A stretch of 64,000 nt of DNA from Sarcina sp034439435. GTDB lineage: Bacteria > Bacillota > Clostridia > Clostridiales > Clostridiaceae. The translations under genes were made by a program, and so were the position numbers. The stretch spans positions 115,466-179,465 of the forward strand of contig NZ_JAPCKJ010000007.1 of assembly GCF_034439435.1 (NCBI RefSeq), read 5' to 3'. Numbering within the stretch: position 1 is the first letter of the stretch; each line of letters begins with the position of its first letter. Below the pieces are notes generated by a model. That model searched no databases, was not told the origin of the DNA, and worked only from the letters and a program-made list of their open reading frames with translations. This document shows, in pieces, positions 1 to 8,472 of the stretch.

Positions 1-2
1 AT

Positions 3-167
3 AAAAAATGTTTGTGTTTAGTGGAGTTTAATAACTTAGAGAAAATAGAGCCTTTAGATTTTGAACATCAAAACAATATGGATGATTGGCTTATAGTAGA
101 GAAAATTGAAGATGTGCTTCTTGGAAGTAGTGTGGATTATAATTATGAAAGTACTAAATTAAAATAG
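3..167 (+). CDS. 3' end of an unrecognised protein gene (partial)
   Basis: An open frame enters the window from the left and ends at TAG 165-167, giving the last 54 residues of a protein. The tail is acidic and hydrophilic and contains no motif I recognise. A small terminator-like hairpin follows about 20 bp later, which supports this being the true end of a gene. The function cannot be named from this fragment. Confidence 0.55.
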   Translation, partial: KKCLCLVEFNNLEKIEPLDFEHQNNMDDWLIVEKIEDVLLGSSVDYNYESTKLK

Positions 168-188
168 AATATATTTATATGGTAAAGG

Positions 189-216
189 AGAGGATATATT
201 CCTCTTCTTTTTATTT
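189..216 (+). terminator. Rho-independent terminator after the partial gene
   Basis: A 6-bp stem, AGAGGA (189-194) with TCCTCT (200-205), is followed by a T-rich run. The stem is short, so this is a modest candidate. The stretch from here to 515 is AT-rich and shows nothing I can support. Confidence 0.5.
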
Positions 217-515
217 AAGCAACAATAAAAATGGTTAAGTAGTAATTAAAAAAAATCCTATATAAATAATTAAGCTATATGAATATTAATTTAGAATCAA
301 GTTTTTTTAAACTTTTATTGAAATTAATAAGTTATAAGGTAAAAAATGTTAAAATCTATAAAACAGTATTTTTGCTAAATATAAAAAGTTTAATATATTA
401 ATACCAATAGGCAAAAAAAGGAGGAAAATAAGTATTAGAGAATCTAAAAAATAAAAGCTGAGGAATACAAACTTAAGTGAAAGCTTTGATATATATAAAT
501 GGCTATTTTACAGGA

Positions 516-566
516 GTTGCGCAAGTGCAACCTGAAGTTGACAAAGTGCATTTTAAAAGTGATAGT
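516..566 (+). promoter_or_regulatory. Promoter and palindromic operator upstream of the XRE regulator gene
   Basis: The sequence GTTGCGCAAGTGCAAC (516-531) has perfect GTTGC/GCAAC arms. Seven bases later comes a consensus -35, TTGACA (538-543), and after 17 bp a weak -10, GATAGT (561-566). AGTGCA occurs in the palindrome and again just after the -35, so two regulator sites may flank that element. An XRE autoregulatory operator is the natural reading, but this is inference from position and symmetry. Confidence 0.5.
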
Positions 567-622
567 AGTAAAAAGCTTGTTTTGATAAGATACATGTACA
601 AAGTTAAATAGGAGGAATGTAT

Positions 623-1405
623 ATGGTATTTGGTGAGAAATTATTAAAGCTACGAAAAGAGAAAGGAATGTCTCAAGAGGCATTAGCTGAAAGGTTAAAT
701 ACAAGCAGACAAGCGATAAGTAAATGGGAAAATGGACAGGGGTTCCCTGAAACTGAAAAACTACTTATGATTAGTAATTTTTTTAATGTGTCTATTGATT
801 ATTTACTTAAAGAAACTAAGGAAGAGAATATTGAAACTCAAAAAGGTTATTATGTGAGCAAAGAAATGATTGAAGGCTTTTTAATAAATGCCAATAAGAT
901 TTCAAAATATACTTCTTTAGGAATCAGTACTATTATAGCAGCATATATCCCTTATGCGCTTTTAAAGGATTCTTTTGCAATTATAATCATAGCAATAATG
1001 GTCGCTCTAGGATTTGGATTAATCATAGCAGCTAGTTTTAGAGAGGAAGATTATAAGATTTTAAAAAGGGAAACCCTTATCTTTGATGAAAATGTTTTGA
1101 AAGAATTAAAAAGTAAATATAACATTTTAAGAAAAAAATATATTGCTTTAATAATAACTGGTTTAGGATTTATCATTGCAAGTGGAACAGTTATTTTCTT
1201 ATTAGAAAGTGGATTTAACTTAGATGGAAAACCAAGTGACTATTATGTTATTTGTGCATTTATGATTTCAATTGGAGCGTATATGGTTGCATATTTTGCC
1301 TCTATGATGGAGGCTTATGAGTTAATAGTTAAGAATGATGAATATGTTAATAAATTTAGCTTTAAGGTACTAAAGAAGATGAGAGAAAAGCATGGCGATT
1401 TTTAG
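623..1405 (+). CDS. XRE-family transcriptional regulator with C-terminal membrane segments
   Basis: This encodes a 260-residue protein. Residues about 1-60 form a Cro/CI-type helix-turn-helix (SQEALAERL, then SRQAISKWENG). The rest holds four predicted hydrophobic segments arranged as two pairs, a layout common in Firmicutes XRE proteins next to small membrane or transport genes. An upstream in-frame ATG at 617 touches the ribosome binding site GGAGG (611-615), so the ATG at 623 is the better start. A small membrane-protein gene follows and is probably cotranscribed. The signal it senses is unknown. It may regulate itself through the palindrome about 100 bp upstream. Confidence 0.8.
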   Translation: MVFGEKLLKLRKEKGMSQEALAERLNTSRQAISKWENGQGFPETEKLLMISNFFNVSIDYLLKETKEENIETQKGYYVSKEMIEGFLINANKISKYTSLGISTIIAAYIPYALLKDSFAIIIIAIMVALGFGLIIAASFREEDYKILKRETLIFDENVLKELKSKYNILRKKYIALIITGLGFIIASGTVIFLLESGFNLDGKPSDYYVICAFMISIGAYMVAYFASMMEAYELIVKNDEYVNKFSFKVLKKMREKHGDF

Positions 1406-1453
1406 AGTTATCTAGATAACAATAATATTTACTTAAAATAAGGGAGTGATTTT

Positions 1454-1594
1454 ATGTGGGAAGAATTAGGCATTAGCGGTGGGACTGCAATAATAGTACT
1501 AATTGCTATTTATTTTGTAATAAAATTGGCTGTGAAAAATGGTATTAATGAATCAAATTTAGGAAGAAATTATAAAAATAAAGATGAATTTTAA
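1454..1594 (+). CDS. Small membrane protein, 46 residues, downstream of the XRE regulator
   Basis: The ATG at 1454 follows AAGGGAGTG at a good distance. The protein has one hydrophobic helix at about residues 11-27 and a hydrophilic, charged C-terminal tail. It lies 48 bp after the XRE gene on the same strand, so the two probably share a transcript. I do not recognise a family; small single-helix proteins are common partners of membrane-bound XRE regulators. Confidence 0.55.
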   Translation: MWEELGISGGTAIIVLIAIYFVIKLAVKNGINESNLGRNYKNKDEF

Positions 1595-1647
1595 TATGGT
1601 TAGAAATAATTATTTTGGAGTTATGTGTGTTTAGTCTATAATTAAAA

Positions 1648-1713
1648 ACATATAATAGTTCATTTAGTTTTAGGATACTAAAAAAGATGAGAAAGAAAAG
1701 TAGAGAGTTCTAA
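1648..1713 (+). pseudogene. Decayed duplicate of the 3' end of the XRE regulator gene
   Basis: Read in frame, 1648-1713 encodes TYNSSFSFRILKKMRKKSREF and a stop. This closely matches the C-terminus of the XRE protein upstream (EYVNKFSFKVLKKMREKHGDF). The DNA also matches over about 50 bases. Upstream of 1648 the frame meets a stop within a few codons and similarity fades. The simplest reading is a former tandem paralogue lost by deletion, leaving only its 3' end. Confidence 0.65.
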
Positions 1714-1773
1714 GTTTTAGTACTTTAGTAAATAATATTTTAAGTTAAATATAAGGAATATTTTTTAAAAAAG

Positions 1774-1798
1774 GGCAAGTGTAGACTTGTCTTTTTTT
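1774..1798 (+). terminator. Rho-independent terminator
   Basis: The stem GGCAAGT (1774-1780) pairs with ACTTGTC (1785-1791) around a 4-base loop and is followed by seven Ts. It closes the XRE, small-protein and remnant unit. The stretch from 1799 to about 1960 is AT-rich and featureless. Confidence 0.75.
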
Positions 1799-1960
1799 AT
1801 TTTATTAATAACTATTTAAAATGGAAACTTAATCAAATAGATGCAAATATATTTCGATTATTTTTAAAGTAAAATGATAAAAATATGTGTAAGATTTTAT
1901 TTAGAATTTCTAAGTTTAACCCTAATTTCAAGATAAAAATAAAAAAACATTAAATTTTTT

Positions 1961-2110
1961 AAAAATATTATTCAATAAATATACATAATATATTCAAAAA
2001 ATTTAAAATATTCACGGTAATTGAAATATCTGACTTTTACAAAAATTTCTTGATTAACCGGTTTATTTAGTAATTTTTATTTTGAATAAAAATGAAAACT
2101 TATATACAAT
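1961..2110 (+). promoter_or_regulatory. arcA promoter with candidate ArgR half-sites
   Basis: A -35 TTGAAT (2082-2087) and a -10 TACAAT (2105-2110) are separated by exactly 17 bp. The DNA just upstream carries several half-sites of the ATTCA/TGAAT type at about 1970, 1991, 2009 and 2083, resembling ARG-box halves bound by ArgR proteins. The promoter is seen directly; the operator role is inferred from similarity to the ARG-box consensus and from the argR-type gene at the end of this operon. An untranslated leader of about 100 bases follows. Confidence 0.55.
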
Positions 2111-2221
2111 AATTTCAAATATATGGGTTTGAAATCGTTTTTAAGAGGGTGTATAACATAGGTGTGGGGAGGACAACGACCTACAAAAAAAACTAAAAGA
2201 TAAAGGGAGGAAGTGTATATT

Positions 2222-3463
2222 ATGAGAGATGACAGAGCATTAAACGTTACTTCTGAAATTGGAAGATTAAAAACAGTTCTACTACATAGACCTGGAGAAG
2301 AAATTGAAAATTTAACACCAGATTTATTAGATAGATTATTATTCGATGACATTCCATACTTAAAAGTTGCAAGGGAAGAACATGACGCCTTTGCACAAAC
2401 TTTAAGAGATGCGGGAGTAGAGGTGCTTTATCTAGAAGTTCTTGCTGCTGAAGCAATAGGAACTAGTGAAGAAGTTAAGGAACAATTTATAAATGAGTTT
2501 ATAGATGAAGCTGGAGTTGAAAGTGAAAAATTAAAAGAAGCATTAATAGAATACTTTACTTCATTTAGTGATAATAAAAGAATGATTGATGTAATGATGG
2601 CTGGAGTAAGAAAAGAAGAACTTAAGGGTTATCACAGAGAATCATTATATGATCAAGTAAATGATGTATATCCATTTGTATGTGATCCAATGCCAAATCT
2701 TTATTTTACTAGAGATCCATTTGCAACAATTGGAAATGGTATTACATTAAACCATATGAGAACAGCTACAAGAAACAGAGAAACAATATTTGCAAAATAC
2801 ATATTCAAATATCATCCAAGATTTGAAGGAAAAGATATTCCATTCTGGTTTAACAGAGATGACAAAACTTCTCTTGAAGGTGGAGATGAATTAATACTTT
2901 CAAAAGAAATATTAGCAGTTGGTATATCTCAAAGAACTGATTCAAAATCAGTTGAAAAACTAGCTAAAAAGTTACTTTACTATCCAGATACAACTTTCAA
3001 AACTGTATTAGCATTTAAAATACCAGTATCAAGAGCATTTATGCACTTAGATACAGTATTTACTCAAGTAGATTATGATAAATTTACAGTTCATCCTGGT
3101 ATCGTAGGACCTTTAGAAGTTTATGCATTAACTAAGGATCCTGATAATGATGGACAATTACTTGCAACTGAAGAATCAGATACTTTAGAAAATATATTAA
3201 AGAAATATCTAGATAGAGATATTAAATTAATAAAATGTGGTGGCGGAGATGAAATAATAGCTGCTAGAGAACAATGGAATGATGGTTCAAATACGCTTGC
3301 TATTGCACCAGGTGAAGTTGTAGTTTACTCAAGAAACTACGTAACTAATGCAATATTAGAAAAAGAAGGAATCAAATTACATGTTATCCCTTCATCTGAG
3401 TTATCAAGAGGTAGAGGGGGCCCAAGATGTATGTCAATGCCTCTAATTAGAGAAGATTTATAG
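2222..3463 (+). CDS. arcA: Arginine deiminase
   Basis: This enzyme hydrolyses L-arginine to citrulline and ammonia, the first step of the cytoplasmic arginine deiminase pathway. The 413-residue length is normal. Family signatures are present: FTRDP after MPNLY, EGGDE, HLDTVFT, and the C-terminal GGPRCMSMPL block with the catalytic Cys at about residue 403. An in-frame GTG at 2213 lies only 2 bases from AGGGAGG (2204-2210), so ATG 2222 is preferred although its spacing is slightly long. It heads arcA-arcB-arcD-arcC-argR. Confidence 0.97.
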   Translation: MRDDRALNVTSEIGRLKTVLLHRPGEEIENLTPDLLDRLLFDDIPYLKVAREEHDAFAQTLRDAGVEVLYLEVLAAEAIGTSEEVKEQFINEFIDEAGVESEKLKEALIEYFTSFSDNKRMIDVMMAGVRKEELKGYHRESLYDQVNDVYPFVCDPMPNLYFTRDPFATIGNGITLNHMRTATRNRETIFAKYIFKYHPRFEGKDIPFWFNRDDKTSLEGGDELILSKEILAVGISQRTDSKSVEKLAKKLLYYPDTTFKTVLAFKIPVSRAFMHLDTVFTQVDYDKFTVHPGIVGPLEVYALTKDPDNDGQLLATEESDTLENILKKYLDRDIKLIKCGGGDEIIAAREQWNDGSNTLAIAPGEVVVYSRNYVTNAILEKEGIKLHVIPSSELSRGRGGPRCMSMPLIREDL

Positions 3464-3570
3464 AATATACTTAACATAATATATTAGAGAATTTAAGAGA
3501 ATACAAAACTTTCGGATTTTTTGTAAACGTATATAAATTAAGAGATATTGAATATTAGGAGGAATTAACA

Positions 3571-4566
3571 ATGGCAGTTAACTTAAAAGGAAGAAGCTTC
3601 TTAACATTAAAAGACTTTACACCAGCAGAAATTAGATACTTATTAGATCTTTCTCATGATCTAAAAGCTAAAAAAAGAGCAGGAATATTAGGAGATAACT
3701 TAAAAGGTAAAAATGTAGTTTTATTATTCGAAAAAACTTCAACTAGAACAAGATGTGCTTTTGAATGCGGAGCTGCTGAAGAAGGTGCTCATGTAACATT
3801 CTTAACTAACTCACAAATGGGTAAAAAAGAATCAATAGAAGATACTGCAAAAGTTCTTGGAAGAATGTACGATGGTATTGAATTTAGAGGATTCAAACAA
3901 TCTACTGTTGAAGAATTAGCTAAATATGCAGGAGTTCCAGTATGGAATGGATTAACTGATGCTGACCACCCAACTCAAATATTAGCAGATTTCTTAACAA
4001 TAGAAGAACATGCACATAAACCATTAAGTGAAATAAAATTAGTATTCACTGGAGATACAAGAAATAACATGAGTTATGCATTAATGTATGGTGCAGCTAA
4101 AATGGGAATGCACTTCGTAGCTCTTGGACCAGAAAGCTTAAAACCAGATGAAGATATTCTTAAAGAAATGCAAGAATACTCAAAACAAACTGGAGCAACA
4201 ATAGAATTTAGTTCAAATGTTGATGAAGCAGTTAAAGATGCAGACGTTATATACACTGATATCTGGGTATCAATGGGAGAAGATGAAAGCTTATATCCAG
4301 AAAGAGTTAAATTATTAACTCCATACAAAGTAACTAAAGAAATGATGAATAAAACAGGTAATAAACATACATTATTCATGCACTGTTTACCATCATTCCA
4401 TGATGAAGATACAGAAGTATGCAGAGATATGCTTGATAGATTAGGCCTTGATATAAGAGAAGTTGAGGATGAAGTATTCAAAAGCAAAAATTCAGTTGTA
4501 TTTGATGAAGCTGAAAACAGAATGCATACAATTAAGGCAGTAATGGTAGCAACTGCTGGTAAATAA
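3571..4566 (+). CDS. arcB: Ornithine carbamoyltransferase, catabolic
   Basis: In the deiminase pathway this enzyme phosphorolyses citrulline to ornithine and carbamoyl phosphate. The 331-residue protein has the carbamoyl-phosphate loop STRTR at residues 57-61, HPTQ in the middle, and HCLP near the C-terminus for ornithine binding. AGGAGG precedes the ATG. It sits 107 bp after arcA. A large hairpin separates it from arcD. Its neighbours indicate a catabolic rather than biosynthetic role. Confidence 0.97.
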   Translation: MAVNLKGRSFLTLKDFTPAEIRYLLDLSHDLKAKKRAGILGDNLKGKNVVLLFEKTSTRTRCAFECGAAEEGAHVTFLTNSQMGKKESIEDTAKVLGRMYDGIEFRGFKQSTVEELAKYAGVPVWNGLTDADHPTQILADFLTIEEHAHKPLSEIKLVFTGDTRNNMSYALMYGAAKMGMHFVALGPESLKPDEDILKEMQEYSKQTGATIEFSSNVDEAVKDADVIYTDIWVSMGEDESLYPERVKLLTPYKVTKEMMNKTGNKHTLFMHCLPSFHDEDTEVCRDMLDRLGLDIREVEDEVFKSKNSVVFDEAENRMHTIKAVMVATAGK

Positions 4567-4579
4567 TAAATTTTCTTAA

Positions 4580-4686
4580 GGGGCTGTATTTATAATATTA
4601 TCTAAGGAAAATAATTAGCATTTAAATTATTTAAATTTAATAACTGAGTTTTCCTTTCATCATATTATAAATGCCGCCCTGTTTTT
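4580..4686 (+). terminator. Long hairpin with T-run between arcB and arcD (partial terminator)
   Basis: The segment beginning GGGGCTGTATTTATAATAT pairs with the segment ending in ATATTATAAATGCCGCCCT. An inner arm, AAGGAAAAT/GTTTTCCTT, extends the structure. It ends in GTTTTT just before the arcD ribosome binding site. It probably lowers arcD-arcC expression relative to arcAB or stabilises the arcAB messenger 3' end. Confidence 0.7.
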
Positions 4687-4711
4687 ACTAATGTGAAAGT
4701 GGGTGAGTTAT

Positions 4712-6145
4712 ATGGCAGATCAACAAAATGAACCAAAAAAATTAGGGTTTGCTCAGTTAGCAGCATTAATAGTTGGTTCTATGATTGGAGGAGGAGCTTT
4801 CAATCTTCCATCAGATATGGCAAGAGGAGCTGGAACTGGAGCAATTATAATAGGATGGGTTATAACAGGTATTGGAATGATAGCATTAGCATTTGTATAC
4901 CAATCATTAGCTAATAGAAAACCTGAACTTACTGGTGGGGTTTATAGTTATGCAAAAGCTGGTTTTGGAGAATATATAGGATTTAACTCAGCTTGGGGAT
5001 ATTGGTTAAGTGCATGGATTGGAAACGTATCTTATTCAGTACTTCTATTTGGAGCTATTGGTTATTTCTTTCCAGTCTTTGGAGAAGGGAATAATGTAGC
5101 AGCTATTATTGGTGCATCAATATTACTTTGGGCATTTACATTACTAATATTAAATGGTGTAAGTGGAGCGGCACTTATAAATCTTATAACTACTATAGCT
5201 AAATTAGTTCCAATATTTTTATTTATAGTTATTTCATTATTTGTGTTTAATTTTCATAACTTTACATTCCAATTCTGGGGTACAACTGACTTAGGTGGAA
5301 TTGTACAACAAGCTAAAAGCACAATGCTAGTAACATTATGGTGCTTTATAGGTATTGAAGGTGCCGTAGTTGTTTCTGGAAGAGCTAAGAAGCAAAGTGA
5401 TGTAGGTAAGGCAACAGTAATTGGTCTTGTAGGTACACTTGTAATATACATGTTAATATCATTAATGGCACTTGGCGTTATGGACAGAGTTAAACTTTCA
5501 GGTCTTGAAAATCCTTCAATGGCATATGTTTTAGAGTTTGCTGTGGGTAAATGGGGTGCAGTTCTTATAAATTTAGGATTAATAATATCATTATTTGGAT
5601 CACTTCTTGGTTGGTCATTACTTGCAGCCGAAATTCCTTATGTAGCAGCAAAAGATGGGGTATTACCTAAGGTTTTTGCTAAATTAAATAAAAAAGGTAC
5701 ACCAAGTGGTTCTTTAATAATAACTAACTTATTAGTACAAGCATTCTTAATATTAACTTTAGTAGCAAGTAGTACTTATCAAGCTTTATATTCAGTAGCT
5801 AGTACAGCTATTTTAGTTCCATATCTTTTAAGTGCAATGTATGGATTAAAATTAGCTTTAACAGGTGAAACTTACGATAAAGATCCTACAGGTAGAACAA
5901 AAGATAAAATTTTTGGTGTAATAGCAACCGTTTATGCTATATGGCTTTGCTATGCTGCAGGAATTAAGTACTTATTATTATGTTTTATATTATATGCAGT
6001 AGGTATTATATTCTTCTACATTGGTAAGAAACAAAATAATAAAGATAAAGTCTTTGAAGGAAAAGAAAAAGTCCTAGCTTTAATAGTTTTAGTTATAGCA
6101 ATCATAGCAGTAGTAATGCTAGCTAATGGAACAATTACTATTTAA
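4712..6145 (+). CDS. arcD: Arginine/ornithine antiporter
   Basis: This encodes a 477-residue integral membrane protein of the APC superfamily with about 12-13 hydrophobic segments. The glycine-rich first helix (GSMIGGGAFNLP) is typical of basic amino-acid/polyamine antiporters. It exchanges external arginine for ornithine, feeding the deiminase pathway without an energy cost. The ATG at 4712 lies 6 bases after GGGTG; an in-frame GTG at 4703 overlaps that site and is less likely. Confidence 0.94.
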   Translation: MADQQNEPKKLGFAQLAALIVGSMIGGGAFNLPSDMARGAGTGAIIIGWVITGIGMIALAFVYQSLANRKPELTGGVYSYAKAGFGEYIGFNSAWGYWLSAWIGNVSYSVLLFGAIGYFFPVFGEGNNVAAIIGASILLWAFTLLILNGVSGAALINLITTIAKLVPIFLFIVISLFVFNFHNFTFQFWGTTDLGGIVQQAKSTMLVTLWCFIGIEGAVVVSGRAKKQSDVGKATVIGLVGTLVIYMLISLMALGVMDRVKLSGLENPSMAYVLEFAVGKWGAVLINLGLIISLFGSLLGWSLLAAEIPYVAAKDGVLPKVFAKLNKKGTPSGSLIITNLLVQAFLILTLVASSTYQALYSVASTAILVPYLLSAMYGLKLALTGETYDKDPTGRTKDKIFGVIATVYAIWLCYAAGIKYLLLCFILYAVGIIFFYIGKKQNNKDKVFEGKEKVLALIVLVIAIIAVVMLANGTITI

Positions 6146-6275
6146 ATAGTGGCTTTAAAAGAAGGCTATATTTTATGCAAACGTTGATTTAAGACAAAGA
6201 ATAAAATTAAAAACAAGTATAAATATAAAGGGTTACTTAAAGATTAAATTGTGAGAAATAAAGGAGGAAAAGACA

Positions 6276-7220
6276 ATGAAAATTGTTTTAGCATTAGGCG
6301 GAAACGCATTACAAAAAGACTCAACAGATAAAAGTGCAGAAGGACAATTACAAGCATGTAGACAAACAGCTGCTTCAGTAGCTGATTTAATAGAAGATGG
6401 ACATGAAGTATCAATAGTACATGGAAATGGACCACAAGTTGGACAAATATTAGCTAGTCTTGAGTTAGCTCATCAAATTGATGATAAAAATCCATTATTC
6501 CCATTTGATGTAGTTGATGCATTTTCAGAAGGTTATATAGGCTATCATCTTCAAAACACAATAAGAGAAGAACTTTTAAAAAGAGGAATTAAAAAATCAG
6601 TGGATACAATTACAACTCAAGTAATTGTTAATAAAGATGATCCTGGATTTAAAAATCCAACTAAACCAATAGGTTCTTTTTACTCAAAAGAAGAAGCTGA
6701 AAGATTAGAAAAAGAAAATGGTTATGTTATGAAAGAAGATGCTGGTAGAGGGTATAGAAGAGTGGTAGCTTCTCCAAAACCACTGGATATAGTAGAAAAA
6801 GATGCTATAAAAACTATGGTAGAGAATGATTTTATTGTAATCGCTTGCGGAGGCGGTGGAATTCCTGTAATAGAAGAAGGAGATAGTCTTATAGGAGTGC
6901 CAGCTGTTATAGATAAAGACTTTGCCGCTGAAAAATTAGCTGAAATATTAGATGCAGATGCATTATTAATATTAACAGCAGTAGATAGAGTTTGTGTAAA
7001 TTTCAACAAGCCAAATCAAGAAGCTTTAAAAGAAATTAATTTACAAAAAGTAGATAGATACATAGAAGAAGGACAATTTGCTCCAGGAAGCATGCTTCCA
7101 AAAGTAGAAGCTTGTAAAAAATTCGTATTAAGTGGCGATGATAAAGTGGCTATAATTGCTTCTTTAAGCAATGCTAGAGATGCTCTTAGAGGAGAATCTG
7201 GAACTAAAATAGTTAAATAA
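6276..7220 (+). CDS. arcC: Carbamate kinase
   Basis: This enzyme transfers phosphate from carbamoyl phosphate to ADP, giving ATP, ammonia and CO2. It is the ATP-yielding step of the pathway. The protein has 314 residues, normal for the family. It opens with the nucleotide-binding ALGGNALQ, followed by HGNGPQVG and a later CGGGGIPV loop. GGAGG precedes the ATG. A partial CcpA-like match (around 6177-6191) lies in the gap upstream but is too weak to call. Confidence 0.96.
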   Translation: MKIVLALGGNALQKDSTDKSAEGQLQACRQTAASVADLIEDGHEVSIVHGNGPQVGQILASLELAHQIDDKNPLFPFDVVDAFSEGYIGYHLQNTIREELLKRGIKKSVDTITTQVIVNKDDPGFKNPTKPIGSFYSKEEAERLEKENGYVMKEDAGRGYRRVVASPKPLDIVEKDAIKTMVENDFIVIACGGGGIPVIEEGDSLIGVPAVIDKDFAAEKLAEILDADALLILTAVDRVCVNFNKPNQEALKEINLQKVDRYIEEGQFAPGSMLPKVEACKKFVLSGDDKVAIIASLSNARDALRGESGTKIVK

Positions 7221-7292
7221 TTACCTAAAAATATTAATTTCATTGTTTATATTAGCATACATAAAGGGTTAGATGGTAGAAAAGGAGAAACT

Positions 7293-7748
7293 ATGAGTAA
7301 TTTAGAGAAATCTTTAAGACAACAGGCAATATTAGATATAATAGAAAAGAAATGTATCGGTAAACAAGAAGAATTAATAATTGAACTAAAAGCATGTGGA
7401 ATAATTGTAACACAGGCTACACTATCAAGAGATTTACATGAAATGAATATAATTAGAAAAAAACTTGATAATAAAGAACATAAATATGTAGTTACAAAAG
7501 AAGGAGCTTTTGTGAAAAAATATAAAAACATATTTAAAAGCTCAGTTGTAGATATAGCTATTCAAGAGTATTTTATATTAGTTAATACATTAAATGGTAT
7601 GGCTAGTTTAGTTGGAGAATTTATAGATAGGCTTGGAGATAATAGAATAGCTGGAACTGTAGCTAGAAAAAATCATATATTAGTGTTGTGTAGAAGCCTT
7701 AATGCTACACAACAAATATTTAAAGAATTAGATTCTTTAAGACTATAA
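7293..7748 (+). CDS. argR: ArgR-family regulator lacking the usual Asp-Asp arginine-binding pair
   Basis: The protein has 151 residues: an N-terminal winged helix (about 1-70) with the ATLSRDLHEM recognition region, and a C-terminal oligomerisation domain. In canonical ArgR/AhrC the C-terminal motif reads roughly GTIAGDDTILVI, where the two Asp residues contact arginine. Here it reads GTVARKNHILVL, so both are replaced. It closes the arc operon 72 bp after arcC and probably regulates it, perhaps as a hetero-oligomer with another ArgR encoded elsewhere. That last point is inference. Confidence 0.9.
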   Translation: MSNLEKSLRQQAILDIIEKKCIGKQEELIIELKACGIIVTQATLSRDLHEMNIIRKKLDNKEHKYVVTKEGAFVKKYKNIFKSSVVDIAIQEYFILVNTLNGMASLVGEFIDRLGDNRIAGTVARKNHILVLCRSLNATQQIFKELDSLRL

Positions 7749-7914
7749 TTAAAATCTTACCACCTTAAAAATGTTGCATTTTATACTTAAAAATTATACA
7801 AGAAACCATAAAGAAATTAACAATTTTTATTATTAAGAATTAAGAATATTAAAAAATAAAAAATGTTTTAATTGAGTAATTAAAATCCTAAACAATTACC
7901 TAAATATAAAATTA

Positions 7915-7967
7915 AAATGTCACAGTCAAAGTTTGTAATTTATAAACTTTGACTGTGACATTTTTTA
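7915..7967. terminator. Strong bidirectional-type terminator after argR
   Basis: An almost perfect stem pairs the arm from AAAATGTCACAGTC with the arm ending GACTGTGACATTTT, followed by Ts on the + strand and preceded by As. It ends the arc operon. The 140 bp from here to the next gene are AT-rich and contain no clear promoter. Confidence 0.85.
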
Positions 7968-8108
7968 TATCTGAAAAGTAAACATTTTAACCTTGTTTAA
8001 TATTTAAATTACTATATTTAAAACTAATAATAATTTAAATATAATAAACTGTATTTGGATAATTTTTTTATAATTAATTTAATATGATTAGAATAAGAGG
8101 AGATTAAG

Positions 8109-8294
8109 ATGCAAGAAAAAATATCTAGGTTAACAAAAATAACTAAAATACTTTTGATTTTAACTTTAATTTTAAATACGATAACTTTAATAACAAATTT
8201 TAAGAATGGATTTACAATTTCTAGTTTAATATCCTGTGTAATTGATTATATAGTTATTGGATTAATTTACTATGTAATTAAAGAAAATAAGTAA
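8109..8294 (+). CDS. Small membrane protein, 61 residues
   Basis: The ATG follows AAGAGGAG at good spacing. The protein has a basic start (MQEKISRLTK) followed by two hydrophobic helices at about residues 12-30 and 36-56, and a charged end. I do not recognise the family. It stands alone between the arc terminator and the phosphoesterase gene. The clean ribosome binding site and the two-helix pattern support a real gene. Confidence 0.6.
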   Translation: MQEKISRLTKITKILLILTLILNTITLITNFKNGFTISSLISCVIDYIVIGLIYYVIKENK

Positions 8295-8472
8295 TTCTGA
8301 AAACATAACTTTCTTATGAATTTATAGTTTTGATTATATATAAAGTTTAAAAATAATAAGTATAATATGAGTAAGATTTATAATAAATTTTATGGTGAAT
8401 TTATTAATATAATTAATAATAAAGTTAAGAATGCTTTGATTTAATTAATAGAAATGAATAGGAGAGGTTACT

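Noticed and set aside
444..704. Open frame on the minus strand overlapping the XRE promoter and start
   Set aside because: It overlaps the better supported regulator gene and its promoter, has no ribosome binding site, and its composition is that of reverse-complemented AT-rich DNA.
3521..3540. CcpA-like sequence TTGTAAACGTATATA between arcA and arcB
   Set aside because: Lacks the final CA of the consensus and lies inside an operon; not strong enough to call.
4074..4487. 137-codon minus-strand frame inside arcB
   Set aside because: Lies wholly within arcB, a highly conserved gene; it is a shadow frame.
6177..6191. ATGCAAACGTTGATT before arcC as a CcpA site or a repeat fragment
   Set aside because: It matches only part of both the CcpA consensus and the dispersed repeat's left end.
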